DNA from: Cinnamomum chago
Lineage: Eukaryota; Streptophyta; Magnoliopsida; Laurales; Lauraceae
Length of the DNA: 64,000 nucleotides
NCBI GenBank assembly: GCA_038049695.1
Contig: CP142457.1
Coordinates: 25,682,501-25,746,500 of the forward strand
Direction of reading: 5' to 3'
The stretch's first letter is position 1. Each line of letters opens with the position of its first letter. A model generated the notes under the pieces. That model saw only the letters and a list, made by a program, of their open reading frames with translations, did no database searches and was not told the DNA's origin. Made by a program: the position numbers and the translations under genes. Positions 46,760 through 58,243 of this stretch are shown piece by piece.

Positions 46760-48414
46760 GGAGGGAGAGGAGATTCACATGTTCCTCTTTTGGTATGTGT
46801 GTATGTAAACATCTAAAATAATCTCTGGGTGTTGAGAACCTCTTCTAAGGTTTCCTAGACTTAATAATATGAGTTGAGAGAATCAGATGTTGCTCTTTTG
46901 GTCTCTGGGTGTTGAGACCTAGTAAGATTTCAAAGACTATAAAGTATGGATATATGTTATGTCTAAGAGAGTGGAATGTGGAATTATTCTATATCCATTG
47001 ACTTGGTTTTTCCTAATAATAAAAAAAGAGAGACATGGTAGTGTGGGTGGAAATTTTAAACTGGCCCCTCAATCTGAACCTGATCTAGCAATTCAGGGTT
47101 GACTTATTATCTGTTTAGTAGTCTTGGATTGAAAATTTATCGGGTTTAGCCGATTTCTAGAAAACTTGATAGTATGAGTAAAGTATACAAGATAAAATAG
47201 AAAACAGATGGAAGTATTTATAGATTCAACGTCTCTCTTCAAAAAGGACCATTTGAGCTTCTAAGGAGGAAGCTTGGTTCATTTCTAGAAAATCACTTTT
47301 ATGGAAAAATTTGAAATTAGCGAAACTTTCTTTAATTTCATCATGTAATTATGAATTATCATAGTGTTACATCTAATGGTGATGAAAAGAGGTAGGGTTC
47401 GAATTTCAAAAGTTTGGTCTTTCGTGAATTTTATGATATGGAATGTAAGCTTTTATTTGCCACAATTACTGCATTCATGTGTACTAGAATGCATCAATTT
47501 TGGAAATCAAACAAGTATTTTCACTGTAACCCTATATAAGCTTTTGTTCTATTCTCCCTTCATTGTTGTTGTGAGTCTTGGATTAGTGTGAACCTGAAAT
47601 CAACTAGTTGAGAAGTGAATTTGGTCTCTTTAATTTTTCATATATAATGACCAAAAGAAAAAAAAAAAAGTAAATAAGCCAAATCCGGGTCTAATCTTTA
47701 CTCGAACTGAGATGATAAATAAAAATCCCAAGTCAAATGGAGTGATACCTGGCACAAAGCTTGGCGCTTTCATCAATGAGCCTGTAGAATAGTTTCACCC
47801 TGGCAAGTAGAACTGAAGAACAGAACTCAAGCCAGGAAAGCTCACAAACAGCTCAATCAGCTTACACCCTTACATGTGTAAAATTTAAATAAAAATACAG
47901 TAATAGAACCCATAAAAGAAATTGTACAAACTAAAACAATCAAATCAAGCCGTTGGTCTAACAATTAGACCTGCTTTTAATTTGGGCAGGTTCACCGCAT
48001 GCTTACATCCATGATTTCATTCTTGAAACCCAAAGATTCAACTGCACGGCAATATTTTTTAGTTATGAATTTATTAAGTAAATTAGTACAAAGTACGGGC
48101 ACAAAAGAGTTTGGGCTTCAGTATTATCCCTCCTGAGTATTTGCGAGCACGCGCGCACAACCATACAACCTTAAAAAAAGGGGGAATCTGGAATAGCTAA
48201 GAAGATGAAAAGCTCATAACATCAGAAAAAGAGATGCCCACTGCTGAACTGCAATGTTGAAACAGTTTAAAAATGGGATGCAAGCTGCTTCAAACACAGG
48301 TAAATAAGAAATCCTTGACAGCTCCAGTGGATAATGGTAAGCTGCTTCACTTGGGATTTTCATAAGTAGCTCCAAAAATCTTATCAAACTCTTCAAATTT
48401 ATGTCTAGATTCTT
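46760..48414. other. Intergenic space between PR-5 and the TL29 terminal exon (convergent genes)
   Basis: 46760-47229 matches the flank of the PR-5 pseudogene. 47230-47385 matches 26351-26505. 47385-48414 is found only in copy 2 and should contain the TL29 3' UTR and terminator in its right part. No other gene recognised. Confidence 0.55.
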
Positions 48415-48525
48415 CTATAGTTTCAGCTTGCTAAAATCGACCTTCCGGACAGGATATGTATAGGCTTCATAATTTATTTGCTGGCCCAGGTAACTCATCT
48501 TTGTGAGAGTAGTTATTAGATCAAC
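48415..48525 (-). CDS. TL29: TL29 (thylakoid lumenal 29 kDa protein, APX4) terminal exon
   Basis: The minus strand has an acceptor ...TATATTGTCAG at 48526 onward, then GTT GAT CTA (VDLI) through GQQINYEAYTYP and KLKL to a TAG at 48415-48417. This is the C-terminus expected to follow the exon at 58109-58243, which ends DYE in phase 0 before a GT donor. TL29 is a lumenal, plant-specific relative of class I peroxidases that associates with photosystem II and lacks normal ascorbate-peroxidase catalytic residues; this is family knowledge, not seen here. The duplicated segment at 26339-26540 lacks this exon. The 9583-bp intron upstream of it is filled with transposable elements. Confidence 0.85.
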   Translation of the reverse strand, partial: VDLITTLTKMSYLGQQINYEAYTYPVRKVDFSKLKL

Positions 48526-49800
48526 CTGACAATATAAAATACATTCAAATGAATAAGATGAATACTCCTAGTTTTATTGGATGAAAATCTCAACAACTAG
48601 CAGTGTGCACTTGACAGCCAATGTCCTGTGATGTCCTGTGCGGAACTCATTGGGATCCACTTAGGATGAGGTGATGGAGAAAGGGAGTACTATGACAGGG
48701 GCGTGCTAAATATCAGATCTAAAGGATTCAAGATGATGAAGGTATAGGCTCTCAAATCAACAGCTTAAAAAAAATCAAGGCACTGGTGATGACAGTCCCG
48801 ATGTGTATCAAATTAGGTCTAGTGCAATTCAGGCGGATGGAGGTGTAGGATCGCAGGTGGGTGCCATTAGGCTTTTCCCACATAATCCTGCCCTTGAGAT
48901 CATTTACTTCCGCAATTAACTATATTTCTACTTCTACTTATGGCTCTACATTGCTCACAAGCTCAAAGAAATGAAGTGACAAACAAAACATGGATTGTTG
49001 CCTTTCCTATACATGAAAAAGATCAGTTGTTCTTACAATATGGAAAGTAATGATAAAAAAGGCCAAATAACTACGATAGGTATTGGAAAAAATTACTAGT
49101 TAATGGACTTTGACTAGTTATAGTGTCCAATAGATGAGTAATTAGAAAAGAGAATCTGCATTTTAACAAATTTCATGGACAGCATGCTGAAAATTCCCAG
49201 TTCCTTCTTTTGTTTTTTTCTTTTACTGTTACCAATGATAGTGGGACCTACTAGATGAAAACTTTGGATACTACATGTGAAGGTGCAGGAGTGAGAAAAA
49301 AGCATACATTGCTAGCAATTTTCTCTGTCAAATGGAGAGCCATGTTCAAAAAATTTGTCATCTAAAAATAAGAAAATGAGAATGGTTTTCAATTGTGAGT
49401 AACTGAAGGTGGAAGTCTCAAGTTGCATGAGTATGGGTACACGTGCCAGAATCCGATAGCAGTACGAGATTCTGAGTTCAAAATCTTTCCTAGCCGGAAA
49501 ATAAATTGACATAATTGATTTTAATACTTTACCTCTACTTTGTAAGCATACATATTTTATTAAGCTATTATTAATCCATATCTTAATAGATTCGATACTT
49601 GTCTCTTGGATCAGATAAATTGTAAAATATATGATTTGCAGATTTGGTATGATTTTTGTATAGATTTCACTTAGTAATTATTTTGAATAAAATAATTTGA
49701 AAATCTATCAAAAATAATATGCAAAAATGGTACCAACTAGAAAGTACAAATCTCATTAAAAAAAATCCTGCAGGAACATTCCAATTTTTTTCATCAGTAA

Positions 49801-50586
49801 TTTTTCGATAAAATTTCAAAAGAAGGTATAATAACACGAGGGCTCCGCATGCACGCCATTTTTGCGGATTCCACCACCAACAACCCTCCAATCAGCCAAT
49901 AGCACTGCTGTAGGGCTCCTTTAGAGTAAGAGTCTTGCTCCCATCTTTTAATATGTTGTTTAGGAGATTAATTAACCCCATGATTCCAACATGCAAATGC
50001 TAGTTCCACTTCCTTGATGATTTTCCATTTTTGGGTGATTTTTTAATGCTATTTTTGGGTAATTTTGGTTCTAGGAGTTCCAGCAGTGGTCGGAGACTTT
50101 GAGAAGTGATTTTGGAGTGTCTTAGACCGAAGGCAAGTGTTTAAATTGATTAATTAGACATGCATGCACCATTTCACGGAAATCAAATTTCTATCCTAGT
50201 ATGTATTTGTGTATTTTCAAGCTTTTGTTCCCCTATCTTTTCCAAGTGCTTAATTGTGTTTTAATCACGTTTAGGGGGCTAATTTGCTTCCTTTTGATTG
50301 GCCAAAAACCACCTAAAAATCCCCCAAAGAATGGCCAAGCTGAGGACCTCAAAACTGCCTACTGCAGTGGACTTCCGGAGGCTTTCCGGAAGTCCCCCTG
50401 CAGGGAACCTATGGCTAGCCATGGGCCATCTGGAAGTGGGGTGCAGGAACTTCCAGAAGTAGCCCACAGGGCCACCCAGTAGCCCCTGTTTTGCACCGTT
50501 TTAGCTCATTTTGACCCTGGTTCAACTCCGAATGATCCCCAACCTTTTTCAAAATATTTTTAGGTGGTTTTGGCCCCCTTTAAACC
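49801..50586. other. 786-bp block private to segment copy 2
   Basis: Copy 1 reads straight through (CAGTAATAATTATGCAC at about 27371), whereas copy 2 has this block between CAGTAAT and ATAATTATGCAC. It contains a hairpin-like GGACTTCCGGAGG / CTTTCCGGAAGTCC and ends TTTGGCCCCCTTTAAACCT, a string also found near 32713-32732. Insertion in copy 2 or deletion in copy 1 cannot be decided. No protein recognised. Confidence 0.5.
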
Positions 50587-52451
50587 TAATAATTATGCAC
50601 ATGAAGCCTGGTTCCTTGGTGTGAACCATGAACCTTAGGGTGGCTAGTTTTGGAACCCAAACACTATACTTGACCAAAATGTGTTGTTTGACTCCAGGGA
50701 TGCTCTTTGAGCTTGGTTGTCACCCCCGTAGGTTGTTCGGAGGCATGTAGGTGTAGTTTGAAGTTGAGTATGCGCGTAGTTAGGGTCTCAGTTGCCAACC
50801 AACACTACTACGCACCAAGGAATTACACTTTTCGTCATCTGGACACTAAATGCACGTAAGGTTAAATCTCCCTACCCCGACATGTCAATGGCAACCCAAG
50901 CCTTAGATTAGCCAGTTTGTAATGGATCCTTGACTGTTATACTAGTTTATCTCATCTAACCCATAAGTTATCGTTTCCGCATACATGGCGTGTGCAGTCC
51001 TTGAAATTGCATGATTTGTAAGAACCCAACCTCTTAATCCTAGGATTAGCACTAATTAATTCTGTAAATCTGTTATTCTGAGCTCATTAGATCGAGATTA
51101 TCATTCCGGACAATTTTTGTATTCAACTCGAATCAATCTGAGGCCCTGAAACCCTTCAATTGACCAATTCCGTCATAAATTGATAGACTTTGACCAAACA
51201 GTTGACTTTTTCCTTGGAACCCTGAAATGCGTGGCTCTTGAGCTCAAACATTAGATCTCGACCTTCCCAACAACTTTCATGTTCAGTCCAAACTCATCTG
51301 AGATCCAGAAAGTCTAATTTGACTCCCAGCACATTTTTCAAGGTGTATACTTGTAACTTCTGCCGCTGATCTATGAAATTTCTGATTTTGGGTTTGTTGG
51401 AAAGCTCTTCTTATGACCTACAATTCTCCTTCTTTAACCCGGCCAGTCTAGGGTACCTATGATCCCCATTATCGCACTCCAAGTTCAGCTAGAATATGAC
51501 AAACTCACAAACTAGCCATTACAAAATATCTCACCAACCCCTCTCTCATTAAATGCCCTCACCTACCTCATTAAATACTCCCACCTACCACCATCATCCC
51601 CCATTACTCCTCAATTCGATTGGCCAACAAGAGAGTTCCTCCTCTCTTGCTTTCTTTCTTCTTGTCCTCTCTTTTCTCCCTCCCATGGCTTGGTGAAGAT
51701 CACCCAGATAGAAGCTCCTCTTGCAAAATCCGACCCCGCCAAGAAACTCTACGCCGTCAACTATGCAACATAGTGTGTTTTAGTGCAAATCCACCGGTGG
51801 CCGCCCCTCCTTCCATCACCCTTCCTCTTCTTGGACTTCTAAGAGGTAGGCTCTCTTTCCCTTCTTGAATATTTCTTCGTTCGAACCCCATTTTTTATCA
51901 CTTGTGTTGGTTTTTATGGGGTTTGGGGTATGACAGTACATGGGTTGTTTTTTAAGGGTGAGTTTGGTAGGTTGTTTGGAAGAGAAAGCTCTTGGTTTGG
52001 AGCTTGGATTGACCATGGTTTTAGGGTTGGATTGACTCTTGATTACAGGCAAGTATCTAATTAAATTGCATAACTTGTTGGTGTTTTTAATTCTAGTTGA
52101 TCTCAGACCATTGAGCATGCTAAGTTGGAAATGTACTCATGCTAATCATGTTAATTACTGGAAACGATTTAGCCCTCTAGCATTGCTTATCACGGGGTTT
52201 TATTAATCTTGTTAACCACCCCTTGATTAATTGGTTAATGACTGACAGTTAAATTTAATGGGTAAATTGCCCTTGAATTTTTGGGCTTTAAATCCCTTAA
52301 ACGAGCAGCCCGTGGATCCCATCAGAAATCCAGCACGGACCGTGTCCAAAACACTCCAACAGTGGACCCCACGCTGGCCCTTTCCCTGATTAGGATTGGC
52401 GGCCAGTAGCCAGCAATTCAGCTGGCTGCCAGCAGGCCCAGCAGCCAGTCT

Positions 52452-52477
52452 CCCCCCCCCCCCCCCCCCCCCCCCCC
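52452..52477. repeat. 26-nt C homopolymer followed by (AC)n
   Basis: In the GC-rich part of the Tekay-type LTR, followed by ACACACACACAC. The equivalent region is deleted in copy 1. Confidence 0.95.
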
Positions 52478-52919
52478 AACACACACACACACCTGTCTCC
52501 CCCCTCCCTCCTTTGGATCCTGGCAGCAGCCACTGTGCTGGCCCTGGCGGCCAGCACACCCCCTTCGCTCAAGCACCCTGATACCCCCCTTGCTGCCCCT
52601 TGGAGAAATGGCAGGAGCAGCCGCTGCATGCTGACCAGCCACCAGGCAGCTGGCCGCTGCTGCAGCTGCCACTGTGCTGGCCACCTCTCTTCGCCTAGCC
52701 ACCCGGCCCCCCTTTCCCCTCCAATGTGTCATTCTCACAATCGCAAGACACAAGAATGGAACGAGATCCCTCCTCAATATATAACTATTACATGTATTAA
52801 TCAAGGCTCTAATCTAGGCAAGTATATCAATTACAATTCTAAGTTATGGAAGCAATGACTAAAAATAGAATATACACAACTGTATCATTGACCCAAGCAA
52901 TCCACCTAATATATTATGA

Positions 52920-52936
52920 CCCCCCCCCCCCCCCCC
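52920..52936. repeat. 17-nt C run followed by a 12-nt A run
   Basis: At the copia polypurine tract, copy 2. The C run directly abuts an A run, which may mark a repair or replication-slippage product. Confidence 0.92.
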
Positions 52937-53479
52937 AAAAAAAAAAAATTTGATGCGGGAGAATCAACGAGCATCAATTTGCTAACCAAGAATTGATGGC
53001 ATTGTTGGAAGACCTTTAGTAAGAATATTAGCAATTTAAAGCTCAGTGGAGACAAGCGAAAGGCTAATGACATCACGCTTAAACTCATCACATATGAAGT
53101 GACAATCAACCTCGATGTGTCTAGTGCGTTCATGAAAAATCGGATTTTCAGTAATCAAAATTGCACTTGTATTATCTGCATAGAAGGGGGTAGCACCTAC
53201 TGCTGGAAATCCAATGTCAAAGAGCAGACCTCGGAACCAAAGAATTTTGGAGCATGCAGCAGACATGGCTCGGTACTCAGCCTCGGTAGAAGATTTTGAA
53301 ACTTTTTCATATTTCTTGCATTTTCAGGAAATCAGACTATCACCCAGAAACATGCACCATCCTGTTGTCGATCTAAGAGTATCTGGACAACCAGCCCAAT
53401 CAGCATCTAAATAAGCTAATGAGAGATAGAGGATTGTTTGATGAAAAAAACAACCCGGAGTCGGTGTACGAATAAGGTA
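52937..53479 (-). pseudogene. Copia RNase H and C-terminal remnant, segment copy 2
   Basis: The block at 53036-53266 (YADNTSAILITENPIFHERTR, then HIEVDCHFICDEF) is the C-terminal half of copia RNase H, with stops before and after it. It is followed by a polypurine tract replaced by C/A runs. Confidence 0.75.
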
Positions 53480-54190
53480 TCAAATGATGCGGCGAACAGC
53501 AGCCATACGAAGGTAACGAGGAGCAGTCATGAACTGACTCATTAGGTTCACCGCATAGGAGATATCAGGATGAGTGATCGTGAGGTAGATCAAGCTACTA
53601 ACTAACTTGCGATATGCGGTAGGATCTGGAAGAAGGTCACCATCCTCTTGACTGAGTTTGACATTCAGTTCGACCGGCGTATCTACTGAAGCTGAAGCAG
53701 TAAGGCCAGCCAAGTCAATGAGACCAACAGTGTATTTGTGTTGATTGAGAACTATACCTTTAGTCGATTGATGAACTACAAGACCGAAGAAATAGTTTAA
53801 AGGGCCGAGATCCTTCATGTGGAATGTCTCATTAAGAGAAGCTTGGAATTTCTGAATAATTTGTGCATTTGGACCAGTAATGACTATGTCATCAACGTAG
53901 ACAAGTAGCACAGTAATCCCAGACGAAGCATGATGTAAAAACATAGAAGGATCATACTGGCTCGGATGAAAATCCAAGCGGAGAAAAGTATCTTGAAATT
54001 TCTCAAACCATGCGCAAGGAACTTGTTTCAAACCATAGAAAGAGCGACGAAGTTTGGCAACTATACCCTTCCCGGATGAGTACCCCTGAGGCAGATGCAT
54101 ATAAACGTCTTCTTTGAGATCACCATGAAGAAACGCATTTTTTATATCCATTTGATATAGAGGCCCAAGACTGAGATGCAGTAATAGCAA
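53480..54190 (-). pseudogene. Copia reverse transcriptase segment (best preserved in the window)
   Basis: A 236-codon open stretch covering most of the RT: MDIKNAFLHGDLKEDVYM, then LRRSFYGLKQ, then VLLVYVDDIVITG (YVDD catalytic motif intact), then FHMKDLGPLNYFFG, then TYRKLV-type thumb sequence and MSQFMTAPRYL. The RT N-terminus and linker overlap in another frame at 54120-54728 (GYKKCVSSW is out of frame), so an indel lies near 54150. It is therefore part of a broken pol. Confidence 0.85.
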
Positions 54191-54499
54191 GAATTATGCG
54201 TACGGTGGTCATCTTGGCGACGGGAGCAAAAGTTTCATCATAATCGATGCCATATTCCTGCCGATTTCCAAGAGCGACAAGGCGCGCCTTATATCGATCT
54301 AATGTGCCATCTGATCTTAACTTGAGAGAAAAAATCCACTTACAGCCCATAGGTTTGACACCCATAGGAGACAAGACAATACCCCACGTATGATTTTGCT
54401 CTAAATCATCCAGTTCATCTTGCATAGCCTTGTTCCAACATTGGTGCTGCACATCCTGAGAATAGGATTGTGGGATGGAAGAGGAAGACAAAGTGGCCA

Positions 54500-55530
54500 T
54501 TAAGGAAGTATGTGAGAACCCATAGCGGTCCGGTGGTACCGAAATGCGAGTGGAGAGACGTAATGTAGGATGTCCAGAGGGACCAATTGTCGGATGTGGA
54601 ACGGATGCTGGAGGAAGATCCGTAGGGGGATTCTTGATAAGCGCTTCTCTATTCCGTCTATGATACACAAAGTTAGGATTAAATCGAACAACCGACATGT
54701 TGTCAAAAAAACCAGGTAAAGAGACCAAGGAGGAGTCAGGAGGATGAAGGTGTTTTTGAAAAAAATACCGTGTTTAAAAAAAATGACATTTCTAGAGGTA
54801 CGTATGCGACGAATGTGAAGATTATAGCAAAGGAACCCTTTCTGCAATGATGCATGACCTAAAAAAACACACTTAACTGATTGAGCGGTTAGTTTGGTTC
54901 TTTCAGCCGGAGGAAAATGCACAAAGCAAACTAAGCCAAAAACATGAAAATCATCATAGAATGGGGATGTCTTGTACAATTGGTAATATGGGCTCTAATT
55001 TTCAAGAGAAGTTGAGGGCATATGATTTATAAGATGAGCTGCAGTAGCTAGTGCCTCAATCCAAAAACGGGTAGGAACCGATGATTTTAGAAGAAGGGAA
55101 CGAGTGACATCAAGGAGATGTCTATTTTTCCGTTTAGCGACTCCATTCTGCTGTGGAGTACAAGGACAAGTTCTTTGAGAAATAATGCCTTTGTTTTGCA
55201 AAAACTGTTGAAAATCAGAGGACCCATATTCCCTGCCCGAATCAGATCGCAAGATTTTAATGCAGGTGGAAAATTGATTCTCAACATAAGCCAAATTTTT
55301 TTAAAAAACATTGAAAACATCAGATTTGGAATGCAGAAAGTAAACCCATGTAAACCGACTGAAATCATCAATAAAAGTCACAAAGTATTTATAGTGAGCG
55401 TGAAAAGAGCTGGAGCAATTCCCCATACATTGCTATGAACTAAATCAAAACACTGAGTACTGTGTGAAGTGGAAATAGAAAATGGAAGAGTTTTGCTCTT
55501 TCCCATTTTACAAGTAACACAATCAAAAGG
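54500..55530 (-). pseudogene. Copia integrase segment, segment copy 2
   Basis: Pieces at 54995-55294 (SDSGREYGSSDF, RTCPCTPQQNGVAKRKNRHLLDV, the DDE core neighbourhood), 54500-54979 (integrase C-terminal GKV-like CVFLGHASLQKGFLCY) and upstream to the zinc-finger CVTCKMGKSKT near 55500. Stops at about 54994 and frameshifts near 55300 break it. Confidence 0.82.
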
Positions 55531-55668
55531 CACAAGAATGGAACGAGACTTCTTGGAGAACAGTTTCTATTATTCTCAGTGTCCATTTCTTTGAAGATCT
55601 CTCAATATATAACTATTACATGTCTTAATCAAGGCTCTAATCTAGGCAAGTGTATCAATTACGATTCT

Positions 55669-56269
55669 AATGATCTTATTTTGTCATTATTCGTATTTAC
55701 TTCAAACATGTATTATTATTCATTTTACACATCTGCCAGGTCGTCGTACCTGACCCTACTAACCTTGGTGATGGAGATTTTACCCTGACTTGTAGGAGCT
55801 TTTGGGGAGGCGGCATGGAGCAGCAGCTTGAAGTTAGGATCGTGTTGACAGTGTAAAATAGACATCGGGTTTCGCATTGAGAGTTCGTAACCTTTGGGCC
55901 TATTTTATATGTTAGTTTATTTCAATTGTACTGGCCTTTTTTTGTTGGGTTGTAATTAATACACTTTTTATATTTTAACTTTAATATGTTGGGTAATGAA
56001 ATATCATGTTCCCTGTTTTGCTCTGTATATTATGGGTTATGAATTTCCAGTATGAGAAGGTATGATATTTTTGTATGCTTATGTTAAGTATTGGGTTTCG
56101 ACATGGAACCCGAGGGCCACCGTGAAATGTTGCAAGGCCACGTAAGCTTCCGTGAAATGTTCATGTAAGTGATGAAATTTGTATTCTCACTCACGCAGAT
56201 CCTGGGGATAGAAATGCACTAATCATCCCATTAATCTCCTACTTGGCAGCCCGGGATGGGGGCGTCACA
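55669..56269 (+). repeat. Second gypsy LTR-like block, 3' end
   Basis: Matches 35716-36296, then continues 33 bp to a TG/CA-type end GGGGGCGTCACA at 56269. The next bases (ATATGTAAATC) are not a PBS, so this is the outer end of an element. Unique TL29 intron DNA starts here. Confidence 0.65.
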
Positions 56270-58108
56270 ATATGTAAATCAGGAAAGGCAACAGTAGGAC
56301 CAGTACACATGCAATGAGCTTCCTCGTATAGGTTGCAGGATCAAATCCCTTCAACCACATTTCTTTTTGCATTTTTGTGGGCCCCAAATTGATAATCCGA
56401 GCTGTTCATCTTCTTTATTGTCCAAAGCCCTAAATATTTAGTTTCATATCTTAAATCTTCATAGATTTCGAGACATGTTTGAAAAGCATCCGAAAAATTC
56501 CAACCTCTAGATTTGATTTTCTGCACTTTTGAGGCCCCCAATTCGTTAATCGAACCGTTCAATATTCTCATATTAACGATAAGCCTCGAGCCATTTAGTT
56601 TCATATTATAAATCTTCACAAATTCTGAGAAACATGTGTGAACAACACAAACACATCTAAAATTGTTGAATGTACTCATTTACTCATGCAAAAATGGTGC
56701 TTCCAAATAAACATGTGTTTCACATATGTACCATTTGCATATGAAAAAGATACACATAAGGCCTTTACATGTGTAAAAACCATTTTCATATCCCATGCGT
56801 AAAAGGCAAACAACCCCTAACCATCCACCACCTAACTATACTTTCCTTACAGCCCTTTGACAGGCATGCGGACATATTTTTCTGTCATGTTGAATGAACC
56901 CACTAGCTATTATTTTCCTAGGAGACATAATCCCCTTAATTTACATTAGTTTGTAGTAAACCTATTGTCAAATCTAGGTTCAAATAACTAAATATTCTAA
57001 AATAAAAAATCTTGAAGTATCGTCTTCTCCTTATACTAACAGTAATTTATGTTTTTCCCCTTATTAGCTTAAACTACCATAGTTTATTTTCTAGGTTAAA
57101 CGTAATCACGGGAAAACTATGAAAGCCAACTGTAGTTAACGGATATTTCAATCAATTATTTTTTTGTGAAAATCAGTTAAAAGTAATCAAAAGGCCATTT
57201 CCAACCTTCGACCACTATATAGGTGGTCAATTAATATTGTCAGGAGAGCAAACATAGTTTTATTTCAAATCGAAAATAGATGTGGCTGTTTAAAATATAA
57301 AAAAGGAAGGTGAATAAATTATAAATGTAAATTTGTCTAACAATTATCGATCACGAACTAACATTTAAATCAAGGTTGGAAAACTTGGAACTCAAACTCG
57401 ACTTTCCCAATCTAAAATTTGACTCGAGTCAACGCAGCTACTCGGATGAGTCGTTTTTTTTATATTCAAAACTGTTTAAAATGTATTAAATACCTATAAA
57501 AATATAAATTTATGCCGATATATCTCTATTCACAACTAAAATTCACATATGCTATTAAGCTCTTATGGTTGAGAACAATAATAAGAAAAAAGCTAACAAT
57601 AAAAGGATATAATAAAAGATGATAATAACTTAAAAAGGTTAACTCAGCCATGATTCAGCCAAGTGCATGCTTGGGTCTGAAAGGTTGTGTAAGAATTAAA
57701 TTTGTAAAATAAATAAATAAATAAATAAAAATGCCCAGTTTATATCACTCATCCAAGTTGCAGGGTAGAAAACCCACTTGAGTCAAGCCTAGTCAGTTGT
57801 TTTTAGGGTCTATTTAGGGTCTACTCAACTGAACGGTCTGGTCAACTCAACTCTAATTTTGGCTCATACTCCTCCAAAAACAGGTTGACTCAGAGTTCTC
57901 CAATCGTGGTTTAAATTAGTGCTAGAAGAAATACCAACAAGGGGTATTATTCAGTTCATATTTGACACTATAGTTCTCATTTGAAATGGTCTTTCATCAA
58001 AATTTGATGGAAATGACTGATTTTTCAATTTTTATTTTCCTTTGCACATGACTGAGATATTGGTACCATTGACATATGAAGGGGGGGGAATGCGAGAGTA
58101 ACTCTCAC

Positions 58109-58243
58109 CTCATAGTCAGTTTGAGAAACAGTTTCTCGGCTACGCTGATATTTTTGAACCCATGGAAGAACCTCAGGATCCGAGGCCAATAAACTTTCAG
58201 TTGCCGATTGATCAGGACCCAGAAATGCAGACATGACTGCTAG
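58109..58243 (-). CDS. TL29: TL29 (thylakoid lumenal 29 kDa protein) internal exon
   Basis: A 135-bp, phase 0/0 exon with acceptor TTTTGCAG and donor GTGAGAGT on the minus strand. It encodes 45 residues starting LAVMSAFLGPDQSATESLL and ending KYQRSRETVSQTDYE. I recognise this as the conserved region of plant TL29/APX4 near the C-terminus. It joins in frame to the exon at 60841-60978 (ends GFGPRQ) and to the terminal exon at 48415-48525 (starts VDLI). Confidence 0.85.

Larger units (their letters stand above)
51017..55668 (+). mobile_element. Tekay-type LTR with nested copia, copy 2, right end deleted
   Basis: The counterpart of 27802-34725: start TGTAAGAACCCAACC preceded by TGATT (51012-51016). 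The copia lies at 52749-55668. The right part of the LTR and the second copia tail are gone, because 55668 joins DNA equivalent to 35716. A GC-rich part at 52261-52540, containing a 26-nt C run (52452-52477), is missing from copy 1. Confidence 0.75.
52749..55668 (-). mobile_element. Ty1/copia element, segment copy 2
   Basis: Homologous to 29253-32280. Left LTR 52749-52919 (shortened, ending in a 17-nt C run at 52920-52936 where the polypurine tract was), pol 52937-55530, and right LTR 55531-55668 cut by the deletion. The direct LTR-to-integrase junction matches copy 1. Confidence 0.82.
40195..56236. repeat. Segmental duplication, copy 2
   Basis: Partner of 13134-36296 (anchors given there). 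Copy-2 specifics: no Tekay-like element and no hAT in the gypsy-like element; a 1056-bp insertion at 44225-45280; the TL29 terminal exon block; a 786-bp block at 49801-50586; and an approximately 3.4-kb deletion joining 55668 to sequence equivalent to 35716. Its right end lies in the TL29 intron. Its left end is the copia LTR at 40194. Confidence 0.9.
48526..58108 (-). other. TL29 last intron, 9583 bp, loaded with transposable elements
   Basis: Donor GTGAGAGT (minus, 58108 leftwards) and acceptor TCAG at 48526. It contains, left to right: single-copy DNA; a private 786-bp block; a truncated Tekay-type LTR with nested copia; a second LTR remnant ending at 56269; and about 1.8 kb of AT-rich unique DNA (56270-58108) in which I see no element or gene. 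The left three-quarters is duplicated at 26539-36296. Confidence 0.78.

Noticed and set aside
52227-52804. Glycine-rich ORFs on the minus strand
   Set aside because: Created by the 26-nt C run and GC-rich LTR; frames change across copies and are interrupted in copy 1.
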